DNA from: Flavobacterium sp. xlx-214
GTDB lineage: Bacteria; Bacteroidota; Bacteroidia; Flavobacteriales; Flavobacteriaceae
Direction: 5' to 3'
Length of the DNA: 64,000 nucleotides
NCBI RefSeq assembly: GCF_013874595.1
Contig: NZ_CP059431.1
Location: forward strand, 1,426,001-1,490,000
Shown: positions 15,990-23,872 of the stretch, one piece after another
Position numbering within the stretch: position 1 is the stretch's first letter
Layout of the letters: each line of letters starts with the position of its first letter
Notes under the pieces: model-generated
The model's input: only the letters and a program-made list of their open reading frames with translations
Databases searched by the model: none
What the model was told of the DNA's origin: nothing
Translations under genes and position numbers: made by a program

Positions 15990-16367
15990 TTAAATTTTAT
16001 CAATTTTATTGTTTACACCAGAAACAGTTGTTTTTACTTTTCCATCTGCTGCCGATGATTTTTTATAACTTACCTTATTACCTGTACCTTCAACAGTTAC
16101 TGTTTTAACATCATCAACCTTTACAATATTGTCAACTCCTTCAATTTTAATGCTGTTACAAGCACCCGTAATGGTGATTTTGTTGTTGGTTCCTTCAATA
16201 CGAATGTTTTCTTTACCTGTAGCTTCAATAGTTCTAGAAATACCTACACCTTCAATCAAAATTTCGTCTTGTAAAACCATGGTTTTTGTTGTTGTTACTG
16301 TTTTGTATGTGGTAAAAGACATAATGCCTAAACTTAAAACGCCTATTATTAAAAGATATTTTTTCAT
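15990..16367 (-). CDS. DUF3060 domain-containing exported protein
   Basis: 125 residues. An N-terminal hydrophobic segment (LLIIGVLSLGIMSF) suits export. The rest is a short parallel-beta repeat in which a strand recurs about every 18-20 residues, with Asn/Gly turns (IRIEGTNNKITITG, IKIEGVDNIVKVDD, VTVEGTGNKVSYKK, TTVSGVNNKI). This is the pattern of DUF3060, whose members are small secreted or periplasmic proteins without a known activity. It appears to be a single gene between the esterase and DUF6642-like genes. Confidence 0.75.
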   Translation of the reverse strand: MKKYLLIIGVLSLGIMSFTTYKTVTTTKTMVLQDEILIEGVGISRTIEATGKENIRIEGTNNKITITGACNSIKIEGVDNIVKVDDVKTVTVEGTGNKVSYKKSSAADGKVKTTVSGVNNKIDKI

Positions 16368-16430
16368 GCTTTCTTTTTTTTATTTAAAGATACAATTTCA
16401 ATGCCAAGAAATGATAAACTGCATGTTAAA

Positions 16431-16997
16431 TTAATAAAACAATTGAAAACCCAGTTGAGTACACAAAGCGTAGTGTTTTTCAAATAAGTTTTCAACTAAA
16501 TTGGTTACATCATCAAATTCTGCGTACAACCCAAAAAAGTGCATATCAAGTAAAGCGCTGGAAATAGGGTGGTGGTGTACATAACCCGAAATAGCCTTAG
16601 CACCTGTAACATCTAAGAAATATTGCGATGTTTCGGTATCGATATCCAATAGTTTTGAATTGGCAAAATGCAGTATTTTACCCTTTAATTTCCCTTCAAA
16701 CAATTCGGCTATTTCTTCTAAAGAGTACATATAATCATTAATAACGATTTCATTTTGAGAGCCTTTGCAAATAAAGTACAATAAATCATAATCTTTAAAA
16801 TTGCGATCCTCATACAATAAAACGTTTAAACTTTCCTCAAAACCTTCAATGCTATCAACCGCTTTGTAGACATTTACTACAGCGTATTTTTTTACCAATT
16901 GTTCTAAATACGGAAATATTGCCGACTCTTTTTCATGAGAACTATCGCTTACGCACTCTAAGCAGAATAGTTTTGATTGATCTTCTGGTAAATACAT
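16431..16997 (-). CDS. DUF6642-like caspase-fold protein, probably inactive
   Basis: 188 residues without signal peptide or membrane helix. The middle (LLYFICKGS at 72-80, then YSLEEIAELFEGKLKGKILHFANSK to 115, and TGAKAISGY) follows the layout of DUF6642/CHAT-like proteins, in which the strand ends FHG and the next ends HFGSCS, providing His and Cys. Here these positions are Lys78 and Ser114, so peptidase activity is unlikely. The family assignment is from memory of the motif pattern. The neighbours give no functional hint. It might act as a binding or regulatory pseudoenzyme. Confidence 0.65.
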   Translation of the reverse strand: MYLPEDQSKLFCLECVSDSSHEKESAIFPYLEQLVKKYAVVNVYKAVDSIEGFEESLNVLLYEDRNFKDYDLLYFICKGSQNEIVINDYMYSLEEIAELFEGKLKGKILHFANSKLLDIDTETSQYFLDVTGAKAISGYVHHHPISSALLDMHFFGLYAEFDDVTNLVENLFEKHYALCTQLGFQLFY

Positions 16998-17148
16998 AGG
17001 GTTTTGTTTGATGTAAAATTATGGATTTGTTTGATTTTAAGTTAGTTAATTGTTTTGTTTTATTGGTAGATTTTTAGTCTAATTTAATATACTATTTTGA
17101 TTTTTTTAACGTTATAACCATTACGTTTGCAATAACCAAAAACAATTT

Positions 17149-17280
17149 ATGAAACAATTATTACTTTCTCATCTACATCTTTTTACAGAAGTGTTTTCAT
17201 GTCATCTTATTGATGTGGAACAAATACACTTACAATTTCACCATCATATTAGAACCAATACAAACACTTTAATACGCTAA
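17149..17280 (+). CDS. Possible small His-rich peptide (43 residues)
   Basis: ATG at 17149 to TAA at 17280, beginning MKQLLLSHLHLFTEVFSCHL, with seven His in 43 residues including HHH near the C-terminus. The ATG has an A-rich flavobacterial context (AACAATTTATG) and the ORF ends 11 bases before a good terminator, so a transcript here is plausible. There is no plus-strand gene downstream, so it is not a leader peptide. The ORF could be chance, or the RNA itself could be the product. Confidence 0.3.
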   Translation: MKQLLLSHLHLFTEVFSCHLIDVEQIHLQFHHHIRTNTNTLIR

Positions 17281-17291
17281 ATTAGCAAAGA

Positions 17292-17318
17292 AAAAGCCAC
17301 TCAATTTGAGTGGCTTTT
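17292..17318. terminator. Bidirectional terminator at the end of frr
   Basis: 11-bp perfect stem (17292-17302 with 17308-17318) with A4 and T4 ends, placed 4 bases beyond the frr stop and after the small plus-strand ORF. Confidence 0.8.
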
Positions 17319-17321
17319 GAA

Positions 17322-17885
17322 TTATACTTTCATGATTTCTGCTTCTTTCTCAACAAAAATATCATCAATCTTTTTAATGTAAGCATCGGTTAATTTCTGA
17401 ACGCGATCTTCGGCATCTTTACAAACATCTTCAGAAGTACCTTCTTTTTCTTGCTTTTTAATATCGGTATTGGCATCTTTACGCGCATTACGAATAGATA
17501 TTTTAGCGTCTTCGGCTTCGGTTTTTGCTTGTTTCGATAAATCCTTTCTACGTTCTTCTGTTAACGCAGGTATGTTAATGATGATCATATCACCATTGTT
17601 CATTGGGTTCAATCCTAAATTAGCTATCATGATAGCTTTTTCAATAGGTTGTAACATGTTTTTTTCCCAAGGCGTAACGGTTAAGGTACGTGGATCTGGA
17701 ACATTGATGTTAGCAACTTGTGATAAAGCAGTAGCCGATCCATAGTAATCTACAAATACAGCCCCTAACATTTGTGGGTTTGCCTTACCGGCACGTATGT
17801 TTAATAAGGCTTTTATTAAATGTGCAATAGAACCTTCCATTGATTCTTTTGCCTCGTCGATGATAAAGTTAATTTCTTCTGTCAT
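17322..17885 (-). CDS. frr: Ribosome-recycling factor
   Basis: 187 residues. It splits post-termination ribosomes together with EF-G. Seen: LIKALLNIRAGKANPQML (conserved R-x-G-R/K-A segment), DPRTLTVTPWEKNML, and the long C-terminal helices with LTEERRKDLSKQAK and RNARKD. Length is normal (about 185). It lies 15 bases after pyrH in the usual pyrH-frr pair and is followed by a shared terminator. Confidence 0.97.
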   Translation of the reverse strand: MTEEINFIIDEAKESMEGSIAHLIKALLNIRAGKANPQMLGAVFVDYYGSATALSQVANINVPDPRTLTVTPWEKNMLQPIEKAIMIANLGLNPMNNGDMIIINIPALTEERRKDLSKQAKTEAEDAKISIRNARKDANTDIKKQEKEGTSEDVCKDAEDRVQKLTDAYIKKIDDIFVEKEAEIMKV

Positions 17886-17900
17886 GGTTCTATTTTATAA

Positions 17901-18605
17901 TTAGTTTACTGTAGTACCAATGTTTTCACCTTGGCATACTTTTAATAAATTATCGGTTTTGTTCATATCAAAAACAACAATAGGAAAGTTGTTTTCTTGG
18001 CTTAATGTAAAAGCAGTGGTATCCATTACGTTTAATCCTTTTTCAAGAACATCGTTAAAAGTAATGTTTTCATATTTGGTAGCTGTTGGGTCTTTCTCTG
18101 GGTCGGCAGTGTAAATACCATCTACACGTGTTCCTTTTAAAATAACATCTGCATTTACCTCAATACCACGTAAAACAGCAGCAGTATCGGTTGTAAAATA
18201 AGGGTTACCTGTACCCGCACCAAAAATTACAATTCTACCTTTTTCTAAGTGGCGTGTTGCTCTACGTTTTATGTAAGGCTCGGCAATAGCTTCAATCTTT
18301 AAAGCAGTTTGCAAACGGGTAAGCATACCAGCATCTTCCAATGCACCTTGTAAAGCCATACCGTTAATTACGGTTGCCAACATACCCATATAATCGCCTT
18401 GTACACGATCCATACCTTTACTAGCACCAGCAACACCTCTAAAAATGTTTCCTCCACCAATAACAATGGCTACTTCAACACCTAAATTTACTACTTTTTT
18501 AATTTCTTGAGCATATTCAGCCAAACGGTTAGGGTCAATTCCGTATTGGTTATCACCCATTAAAGCTTCGCCGCTTAATTTTAGAAGTATTCTTTTGTAT
18601 TTCAT
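17901..18605 (-). CDS. pyrH: UMP kinase
   Basis: 234 residues from the ATG at 18605 ([17 protein letters not shown]). It phosphorylates UMP to UDP; hexameric, amino-acid-kinase fold. Seen: [18 protein letters not shown], the acceptor region [28 protein letters not shown] and [17 protein letters not shown]. An upstream in-frame extension to 18752 would run into the patatin gene and past the promoter, so I rejected it. It forms an operon with frr. Confidence 0.97.
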   Translation of the reverse strand: MKYKRILLKLSGEALMGDNQYGIDPNRLAEYAQEIKKVVNLGVEVAIVIGGGNIFRGVAGASKGMDRVQGDYMGMLATVINGMALQGALEDAGMLTRLQTALKIEAIAEPYIKRRATRHLEKGRIVIFGAGTGNPYFTTDTAAVLRGIEVNADVILKGTRVDGIYTADPEKDPTATKYENITFNDVLEKGLNVMDTTAFTLSQENNFPIVVFDMNKTDNLLKVCQGENIGTTVN

Positions 18606-18625
18606 ACTGTGGAAAAATTTATTTG

Positions 18626-18633
18626 CAAATATA
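18626..18633 (-). promoter_or_regulatory. -7 box of pyrH-frr
   Basis: TATATTTG on the minus strand, ending 20 bases before the pyrH ATG. The -33 would fall at the 3' end of the patatin gene. Confidence 0.55.
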
Positions 18634-18657
18634 CCAATTTTGCTATTCTTTGAAAGG

Positions 18658-19446
18658 TTATTGTATTTTATCTTTAATTTTTTCAAAGCTGGCTTTCGCT
18701 TCTCTATAACCAATGTCAAAAATTTCGTCCATACGTTTTTTTGATGTTTCAAAAGTGCTGTACTCTGCCAAGGCTTCGGGTTGTATGTGCCAATCGCACA
18801 GTTCGTTTTGTGGAAATGTGTTTTGCATCATCATAATTTCAAAGGCACGCAAAGCAATTGATTTTATAGAGGTAAAACGCGTTTGGTTGTACATAAGCAC
18901 AGGGTTTACATTGCTACCAATCAAAAAATCGCAACGACCTTGAATGGTATTTACGGGGTAGTTGTTTAAAATACCACCATCACTGTATATTTTATTGTTG
19001 ATGACAACAGGCGAAAACACTCCTGGAAAAGCACTCGACGCTAAAATAGCAGGTACAATTTGCGTGTTTTTATGAAATATTTTTAGTTTACCGCGCTCAA
19101 TCTCGGTTGCCGATATGTACAGTTCAATGTCTAACTCACGAATGGTTTTCTTGCCAAACTCTTTTTCTAAATACCGTGCAAATTGATCGGCATCTAAAAA
19201 GCCTGCTTTTCTAAACGATAAATGACTCCAACTAAACAAATTTACCGATTTAAAAAAGGCTAATATCTCCTTTGGTTTTTTGCCATTAGCATACAAGCCC
19301 CCTACAATAGATCCTGCACTGGTGCCCGATATAATCTCCGGAAAGATACCTTGTTCGTTTAAAAACTGCAATACACCTGCGTGGGCAATGCCTTTGTGCC
19401 CGCCACCCGATAAAGCCAATCCAAAAACGGTTGTTTTAATACTCAT
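18658..19446 (-). CDS. Patatin-like phospholipase
   Basis: 262 residues. Seen: the Gly-rich oxyanion loop [16 protein letters not shown], nucleophile Ser43 in SGTSAGS (GxSxG) and the dyad Asp156 in YSDGGILNN (DGG). Family members hydrolyse acyl chains of phospholipids or related lipids. There is no signal peptide, so it is probably cytoplasmic, unlike PlpD-type secreted patatins. Divergent from the thioredoxin-like gene; the substrate is unknown. Confidence 0.9.
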   Translation of the reverse strand: MSIKTTVFGLALSGGGHKGIAHAGVLQFLNEQGIFPEIISGTSAGSIVGGLYANGKKPKEILAFFKSVNLFSWSHLSFRKAGFLDADQFARYLEKEFGKKTIRELDIELYISATEIERGKLKIFHKNTQIVPAILASSAFPGVFSPVVINNKIYSDGGILNNYPVNTIQGRCDFLIGSNVNPVLMYNQTRFTSIKSIALRAFEIMMMQNTFPQNELCDWHIQPEALAEYSTFETSKKRMDEIFDIGYREAKASFEKIKDKIQ

Positions 19447-19468
19447 AGTTTACTAACGTATAAAATCG

Positions 19469-19476
19469 TAATTTTG
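19469..19476 (+). promoter_or_regulatory. -7 box of the thioredoxin-like gene
   Basis: TAATTTTG ending 16 bases before the ATG at 19493. Confidence 0.5.
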
Positions 19477-19492
19477 TATAAAAGTACAAATT

Positions 19493-20092
19493 ATGAAAAC
19501 CATTTACCAAAATGCCCTGCAAAATTCTATGTTGTATAACGATTATTTAAAGTTAATGGACGAAAAAATAGCGCAACATTTATCTACAGGACATGAACAA
19601 AACGATATGTTAAGCGATTTTACCAAGTTAAATCGTGCCCGAATGAAACGTTTGGATAAAACGCAAGAAATTACACCTGAATTACAAAATGCAACACAAG
19701 CCATTACCCAAAAACAAATTTGGATGGTTTTAACCGAAAGTTGGTGTGGCGATGCAGCCCAAAACGTACCTGTATTAAAAAAGTTAGCGGATTTAAACCC
19801 TTTGATTGATTTACGTTTGATTTTGCGCGATGACAACGATGCCCTAATGCAACAGTACTTAACCAATGGTGGTAAATCGATACCTAAGTTAATTGCCGTA
19901 AGCGATGATTTAGAAACCGAATTGTTTACTTGGGGGCCACGCCCTGCAACAGCACAGATTGAGGTAAAACGTTTGCTAGAGGAACAAGGCGGCTTTAACG
20001 AAAAAGTGAAAGAAGGTATTCAAGTTTGGTACAATAACGACAAAGGCTTATCTATGCAAACCGAAATGTTAGCACTATTACAAAACCTATAA
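19493..20092 (+). CDS. Thioredoxin-family protein with a single active-site Cys (WCGDA)
   Basis: 199 residues: an N-terminal helical stretch (about 1-72), then a thioredoxin fold with the active-site segment TESWCGDAAQNVP. Cys85 is present, but the second Cys of CxxC is replaced (C-G-D-A), as in the Thioredoxin_9 group. Such proteins may act in thiol reduction by a one-cysteine mechanism or in bacillithiol-like exchange; here that is inference. The last 110 bases of this gene recur in decayed form at 23769-23831, on the far side of the copper operon. Confidence 0.85.
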   Translation: MKTIYQNALQNSMLYNDYLKLMDEKIAQHLSTGHEQNDMLSDFTKLNRARMKRLDKTQEITPELQNATQAITQKQIWMVLTESWCGDAAQNVPVLKKLADLNPLIDLRLILRDDNDALMQQYLTNGGKSIPKLIAVSDDLETELFTWGPRPATAQIEVKRLLEEQGGFNEKVKEGIQVWYNNDKGLSMQTEMLALLQNL

Positions 20093-20094
20093 AA

Positions 20095-20127
20095 AAAAAT
20101 CCTCTGCTTTTACAACAGAGGATTTTT
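20095..20127. terminator. Bidirectional terminator between the thioredoxin-like gene and the copper receptor
   Basis: 12-bp perfect stem (20095-20106 with 20116-20127), A9 on the left and T5 on the right. The two genes converge on it. Confidence 0.85.
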
Positions 20128-20130
20128 ATT

Positions 20131-22134
20131 TTAAAAACGATATTCTACATTTAAGAAAATATTTCGTCCCGTTCGTGGTATTTTGTTCCAATCGGCAAAA
20201 GTGGTATAATATTTATCAAAAATATTATCGATTCCTGCATGAATATCCAAAGAGTTTTTTTCGAATTGAAACGAATAACCTGTATGAACGCTGAAGATCA
20301 TATAAGCCGAAGTTTGATTTCCGCCATATTCAATTGCGTTTGAAGCATGCTTAGAATTTCCGTTTGCAATTAAATCTACTCTAAATTGATTTTTTGAATA
20401 TTGCATTGCAAATTTATAACGAAACGGACTTATAAAAGGAAGGTAATTTCCATCATTTCCTTTACCATAATTGTATGCCAATTGCGCATTCGCTTTTAAT
20501 GTGTTTGTAAAATCGTATGTTAAATCTAAATCGGTGTTAAATAAAGTGGCGTAATCTAAAGCAGTATATCTTTTTATTCCCGAAGCGCCAATGGTCATAG
20601 GTAAAGCCGAAAGATCTTTTTTACCGACGATATAATCTAAAACATGAAAATAAGAAGCCGAAAAACGAGAGCTGAAGCGTTCTTTTTTGTATTGAATGGT
20701 TGTGTTTATTTCGAACGATTTTTCGTTTTTCAAATTCGGATTTCCTACATAATCGTAAAAATCATTGCTGTTGTATAAATAGAAACCGTAACCTTCGGAA
20801 ACCGATGGGGCGCGTTCGCCGTAACCTAATCCAAAATCGAAGTTCCAATCTTGAAGGTGTTTTATGTAATTAGCAGAAAAACTTTTTAAAAGTCGATTTT
20901 TGTCTGCTTTCATGCTTGGATAAAAGATTTGTAAACTCGAAAGACCAAAATCATCGGCCACTTTGTTCGCATGATGCGCTAAGTTTAACGAAAACCGTAA
21001 AGCGTTTGTTTCGTTTAAAACAAAATGATCTTCTAAAAACAAACCACCATAAAAAGTATGTACATCAGGCCAGGTGTACATAAACATTAAATTCTCGTTA
21101 GGATCGTTCGGATACATTGTCATTTCGGCAATAGAACGATTGTAAAACGAATTCAATTTAGCCGAAAAATGATGCTTTTGGTGGTTTCCCGTAAGTTTAG
21201 AATACATTCCGTAAGTCTGCGTTTCGCCGGGCATATCCATATGAATGGCAATGTCTTTACGCTGCGTATCGTTCATAATATGCGTTACGGAATTGTAGTA
21301 AAGCTTTGTTTCCCAATTTGAAAAAAGATCCGAAAGATGTTTCTTTTCATATTTCACAGAAGAAATAAGAGCTTCGGCAAGCGAAACATCCATCGGAAGT
21401 GCCGGATAACCTACATTAGTAGCTTTGTCGTAAATAACCGAAGCTTCTAAAACATCGTGTTCGGTTGCTAAATAACCCAAAGTTCCTGAAATGTTGTATT
21501 TGGTAAATTGCGAATAGTCTATTTCCTTTCCTTTTCCTGCTTTATAGTTTTCGGCATCGCGATAGGTAACATCGGTTTGTGCATAGAATTTCGGACTTTT
21601 AAAACCCAAAGAACCGCCTATAATTTTTTGTTTGTTATTATGCTCGTATCCGCTTAAAATACGTCCTTGCCAACCGTTTTCCGCATCTTTTATCGAATAT
21701 CGTTTTAGATCTAAAGCTCCGCCAATTGTACTTCCGTGACCTGCGCCTTGTTGACCTGAAACAACTGAAGCTTTTGAAAGATTGCTTGTTTCAATATATG
21801 ATGTAATGGGATCCATTTTATCGGTACAAGCGCCAAAAATACGCATTCCGTCAATTGTAATAACGGTTCGTTCCGTCGCCATTCCGTTAATAAGCGGTTC
21901 CCAAGCATAACTTCCTCTTTTAATCATGTTGATTTTAGAAGATGAATCTAAAAATTCATCTAAAGTGGCTAATGGTTTCGACTGCTTTTTGTGTAACGAT
22001 TGCCCAGATTGATTAATGACAATTTCGTTTAAAGTAGTGTTGTTAGTAAGACTGTCTTGTTTACTGTTTTGGGCATAATTCGTTAATCCTATACACGACA
22101 AAATGCCTATAAGAGTGATTTTTTGATAGTTCAT
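20131..22134 (-). CDS. TonB-dependent outer membrane copper receptor, OprC-like
   Basis: 667 residues: signal peptide ending NYAQ, a plug domain (about 35-150) and a 22-strand-type barrel ending NVEYRF. The plug has the family pattern GACTDKMDP, giving Cys103-x3-Met107, and the barrel has HIM at His285/Met287. Pseudomonas OprC binds copper with the same CxxxM...HxM set at very similar spacing. The lipoprotein and small protein upstream carry further Met, His and Cys clusters, so a role in copper uptake or handling is well supported by context. The gene is last in the operon. A 190-bp inverted-repeat element separates it from the lipoprotein gene. Confidence 0.88.
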   Translation of the reverse strand: MNYQKITLIGILSCIGLTNYAQNSKQDSLTNNTTLNEIVINQSGQSLHKKQSKPLATLDEFLDSSSKINMIKRGSYAWEPLINGMATERTVITIDGMRIFGACTDKMDPITSYIETSNLSKASVVSGQQGAGHGSTIGGALDLKRYSIKDAENGWQGRILSGYEHNNKQKIIGGSLGFKSPKFYAQTDVTYRDAENYKAGKGKEIDYSQFTKYNISGTLGYLATEHDVLEASVIYDKATNVGYPALPMDVSLAEALISSVKYEKKHLSDLFSNWETKLYYNSVTHIMNDTQRKDIAIHMDMPGETQTYGMYSKLTGNHQKHHFSAKLNSFYNRSIAEMTMYPNDPNENLMFMYTWPDVHTFYGGLFLEDHFVLNETNALRFSLNLAHHANKVADDFGLSSLQIFYPSMKADKNRLLKSFSANYIKHLQDWNFDFGLGYGERAPSVSEGYGFYLYNSNDFYDYVGNPNLKNEKSFEINTTIQYKKERFSSRFSASYFHVLDYIVGKKDLSALPMTIGASGIKRYTALDYATLFNTDLDLTYDFTNTLKANAQLAYNYGKGNDGNYLPFISPFRYKFAMQYSKNQFRVDLIANGNSKHASNAIEYGGNQTSAYMIFSVHTGYSFQFEKNSLDIHAGIDNIFDKYYTTFADWNKIPRTGRNIFLNVEYRF

Positions 22135-22164
22135 AATACCAAGTTTTATTAAAATTGATTATAA

Positions 22165-22354
22165 ACCACCAATTCATAAATGAGTCAAAGTCTTAAATAC
22201 AAATAATTAAATGATTCTTCTCTCCATTTCATTTCGCAAACTCGAGGCGGAATCTCATTCTTTTTATTCACTTAGCTTTATGAGAAGCTGAAATAAATTT
22301 AGCTTGACCGTTGAGTTTTTTTTAAAACACTTAGACTATTTGCGAATTGGTGGT
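22165..22354. mobile_element. MITE-like 190-bp element with imperfect terminal inverted repeats
   Basis: The ends match as inverted repeats for about 30 bases: ACCACCAATTC at 22165-22175 and its complement at 22344-22354, with further pairing (AAAT, AGTC, AAGT) inward. The interior 22230-22291 belongs to the interspersed repeat family also found at 58.4 kb. There is no ORF inside, and no clear target-site duplication was seen. Confidence 0.65.
22230..22291 (+). repeat. Interspersed repeat, copy 1
   Basis: Pattern CATTTCG, about 12 variable bases, CGGAATCTCAT, about 20 bases, ATGAGAAGCTGA. The same order of blocks occurs on the other strand at 58437-58494, and the left part appears inside leuS. 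Confidence 0.65.
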
Positions 22355-22362
22355 AAAAGAAA

Positions 22363-23202
22363 TTAAAATTCAATTTCTACATACAAGCTGCTTGCGGGAT
22401 GTTCTTCTGTAACTTCTTCGCCTTTTAGAACTTGGTTTTCTTTGTTTAAAACTTGTAAGTTAATTTTCCAATAACCCGTCATGGTAAGCGAAAGTTTTCC
22501 GTGGTAAAAACGATCGGTTCCTTGTGTTAAATCCGCATTATTTGGCGAACCATGATTTCCCATACTTGACATTCTTGGATCTATCTTAATCGTATACTCA
22601 TTTACAACCGAAAAATGCATCATATCGTCCATTTTAAACAAGCCCATTGTCATGTTGTTGGTTTTAACTTCCGGACGAGAAGGCTCGATCAAAGCTACAA
22701 TATAACGTACTTTATCTTCGCCAGAAAATGATGTTACGCGTTGTTTTGCAGATGGAAAGACTTGAATTTTATCAGTAGCCGAATATTCAACTTTATTAAT
22801 TGTGTAATTAACAGTCAGTTCCCAATATTCGGTGTCGTTTTGCGCCATCTGAAAAACCATGTAACCTTTGTAAAACGATGTTCCGCTGGTTTTCTGAACC
22901 TCAGAATAAGGGCACGAATGCTTCATGCTTGTCATGTGCATTACAGGCAGCCAGTTAACCGAAGCGTTGTCGATAAGCTGATTCGTTTGTTTGTCTTTTA
23001 TTTTTAAAGAAATAGCATTGTAACCTTGTTCTAAACGACCATTTTCGGAATAAAGCTCGATGGTATGATTAGAATTTTGTAATTCTTGAATCTTTACTAA
23101 AGGAGTGGTTTCTATAATAGGAGTAGAGTCATCGCTGTTACATGAAGTAATAAATACAGAAAAGATTGCGATAAGGGGTATTTTTTTTAAGATTGATTTC
23201 AT
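22363..23202 (-). CDS. Met/His-rich lipoprotein of the copper operon
   Basis: 279 residues with lipobox Cys21 (FITSC). Residues 88-98 read MHMTSMKHSCP, a dense cluster of potential Cu(I) ligands, and later segments (MTMGLFKMDDMMHF, MSSMGNHG) add more. Two beta domains of the FixH/YtkA-like type are suggested by the conserved PVMHM position and the repeated Ig-like strands. It probably sits on the outer or inner membrane leaflet and passes copper to or from the receptor; this is inference from composition and neighbours. Confidence 0.75.
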   Translation of the reverse strand: MKSILKKIPLIAIFSVFITSCNSDDSTPIIETTPLVKIQELQNSNHTIELYSENGRLEQGYNAISLKIKDKQTNQLIDNASVNWLPVMHMTSMKHSCPYSEVQKTSGTSFYKGYMVFQMAQNDTEYWELTVNYTINKVEYSATDKIQVFPSAKQRVTSFSGEDKVRYIVALIEPSRPEVKTNNMTMGLFKMDDMMHFSVVNEYTIKIDPRMSSMGNHGSPNNADLTQGTDRFYHGKLSLTMTGYWKINLQVLNKENQVLKGEEVTEEHPASSLYVEIEF

Positions 23203-23305
23203 TTTGAATTATTTAATTTTTAGACATAGTAAGTTGCATCGTAAGTAATAAATACAACGATACGTGTGGTTTGTTTAAACCACAATAAAAATGTTGAACT
23301 AAAAA

Positions 23306-23674
23306 TTAAACAACAGGAGGGTGGAAAACACCGTACATACCCAAATAGGAATAAGTAGATTGGTAGGTGTCGTTGATTTTTTGTTTTAAAGAAACTCCCG
23401 AAACAGGTTCGAAAGAAAATAAAAGAGGTTCGTGAAAAAATGCAAAAGCAGATTCAACAGAAAAAACAGGTTTCCCATCGTTAGCATCGTCTGTATCCGA
23501 AGCTTTAGTCATTTGTTTTGCCAAGTGACATTTTCCGTTACACTCTAATTCGGGTTTGTCTCTGTTCACACAAAGTTCGTTTACAATATAGTCGTAATTA
23601 ACCACGTATTCCAGAATAGGAACAAACGGTTTTAACAACATGTAAAACGAAAATATGATCACAAGTTTTTTCAC
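23306..23674 (-). CDS. Small CNGKC protein of the copper operon
   Basis: 122 residues from a GTG at 23674. An N-terminal hydrophobic segment (LVIIFSFYMLLKPFVPIL) is followed by CVNRDKPELECNGKCHLAKQM, a three-cysteine pattern plus His that could bind metal. I know similar small proteins next to copper-type TonB receptors in Bacteroidota, but they have no established function. The GTG lies 4 bases after the -7 box, which implies a leaderless mRNA. A later ATG at residue 12 is an alternative start but would cut the hydrophobic segment. Confidence 0.7.
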   Translation of the reverse strand: MKKLVIIFSFYMLLKPFVPILEYVVNYDYIVNELCVNRDKPELECNGKCHLAKQMTKASDTDDANDGKPVFSVESAFAFFHEPLLFSFEPVSGVSLKQKINDTYQSTYSYLGMYGVFHPPVV

Positions 23675-23678
23675 ATGC

Positions 23679-23710
23679 CAAAGTTAGTTTTATTCTATAT
23701 TGAAATCAAA
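23679..23710 (-). promoter_or_regulatory. Copper operon promoter (TTTG-N20-TAACTTTG), probably leaderless
   Basis: On the minus strand, TTTG at 23710-23707, 20 bases, then TAACTTTG at 23686-23679. The start codon is 5 bases past the last G of the box, where transcription is expected to begin. Confidence 0.65.
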
Positions 23711-23768
23711 GTTTTAAGAAGTAAAATGATTTTAATTGCAAAATATTTGTTTGCTCATTTTCGAGACT

Positions 23769-23831
23769 AACAAGGTGGTTTAACGAAAAGATATATCTAT
23801 GAAGACCGAAATATTAGCACTATTACAAAAC
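23769..23831 (+). pseudogene. Decayed second copy of the thioredoxin-like gene 3' end
   Basis: 23794-23831 matches 20049-20086 at 35 of 38 bases, and 23769-23789 matches 19983-20004 with one change and one missing base. The 44 bases between these blocks in the intact gene are deleted. It is followed directly by a plus-strand terminator, as the end of a real gene would be. Confidence 0.8.
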
Positions 23832-23857
23832 GCAGCTTTATAAGCTGCGTTTTTTTT
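23827..23857 (+). terminator. Plus-strand terminator after the thioredoxin-gene remnant
   Basis: 12-bp stem (23827-23838 with 23842-23853), TAT loop, T-tract on the plus strand. No intact plus-strand gene precedes it, so it probably belonged to the original thioredoxin-like gene. It may also stop the cupin gene weakly from the other side. Confidence 0.75.
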
Positions 23858-23872
23858 GTAAACTCATTTCTA

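Larger units (their letters stand above)
16998..17321. other. 324-base gap: one small ORF and a bidirectional terminator
   Basis: The left half is AT-rich and featureless apart from the upstream region of the DUF6642-like gene. The right half holds a 43-codon ORF on the plus strand and then a hairpin shared with frr. No RNA gene was recognised. Confidence 0.6.

Noticed and set aside
18606..18752. Upstream in-frame extension of pyrH
   Set aside because: It crosses the TATATTTG promoter box and enters the patatin gene; UMP kinases begin at [12 protein letters not shown].
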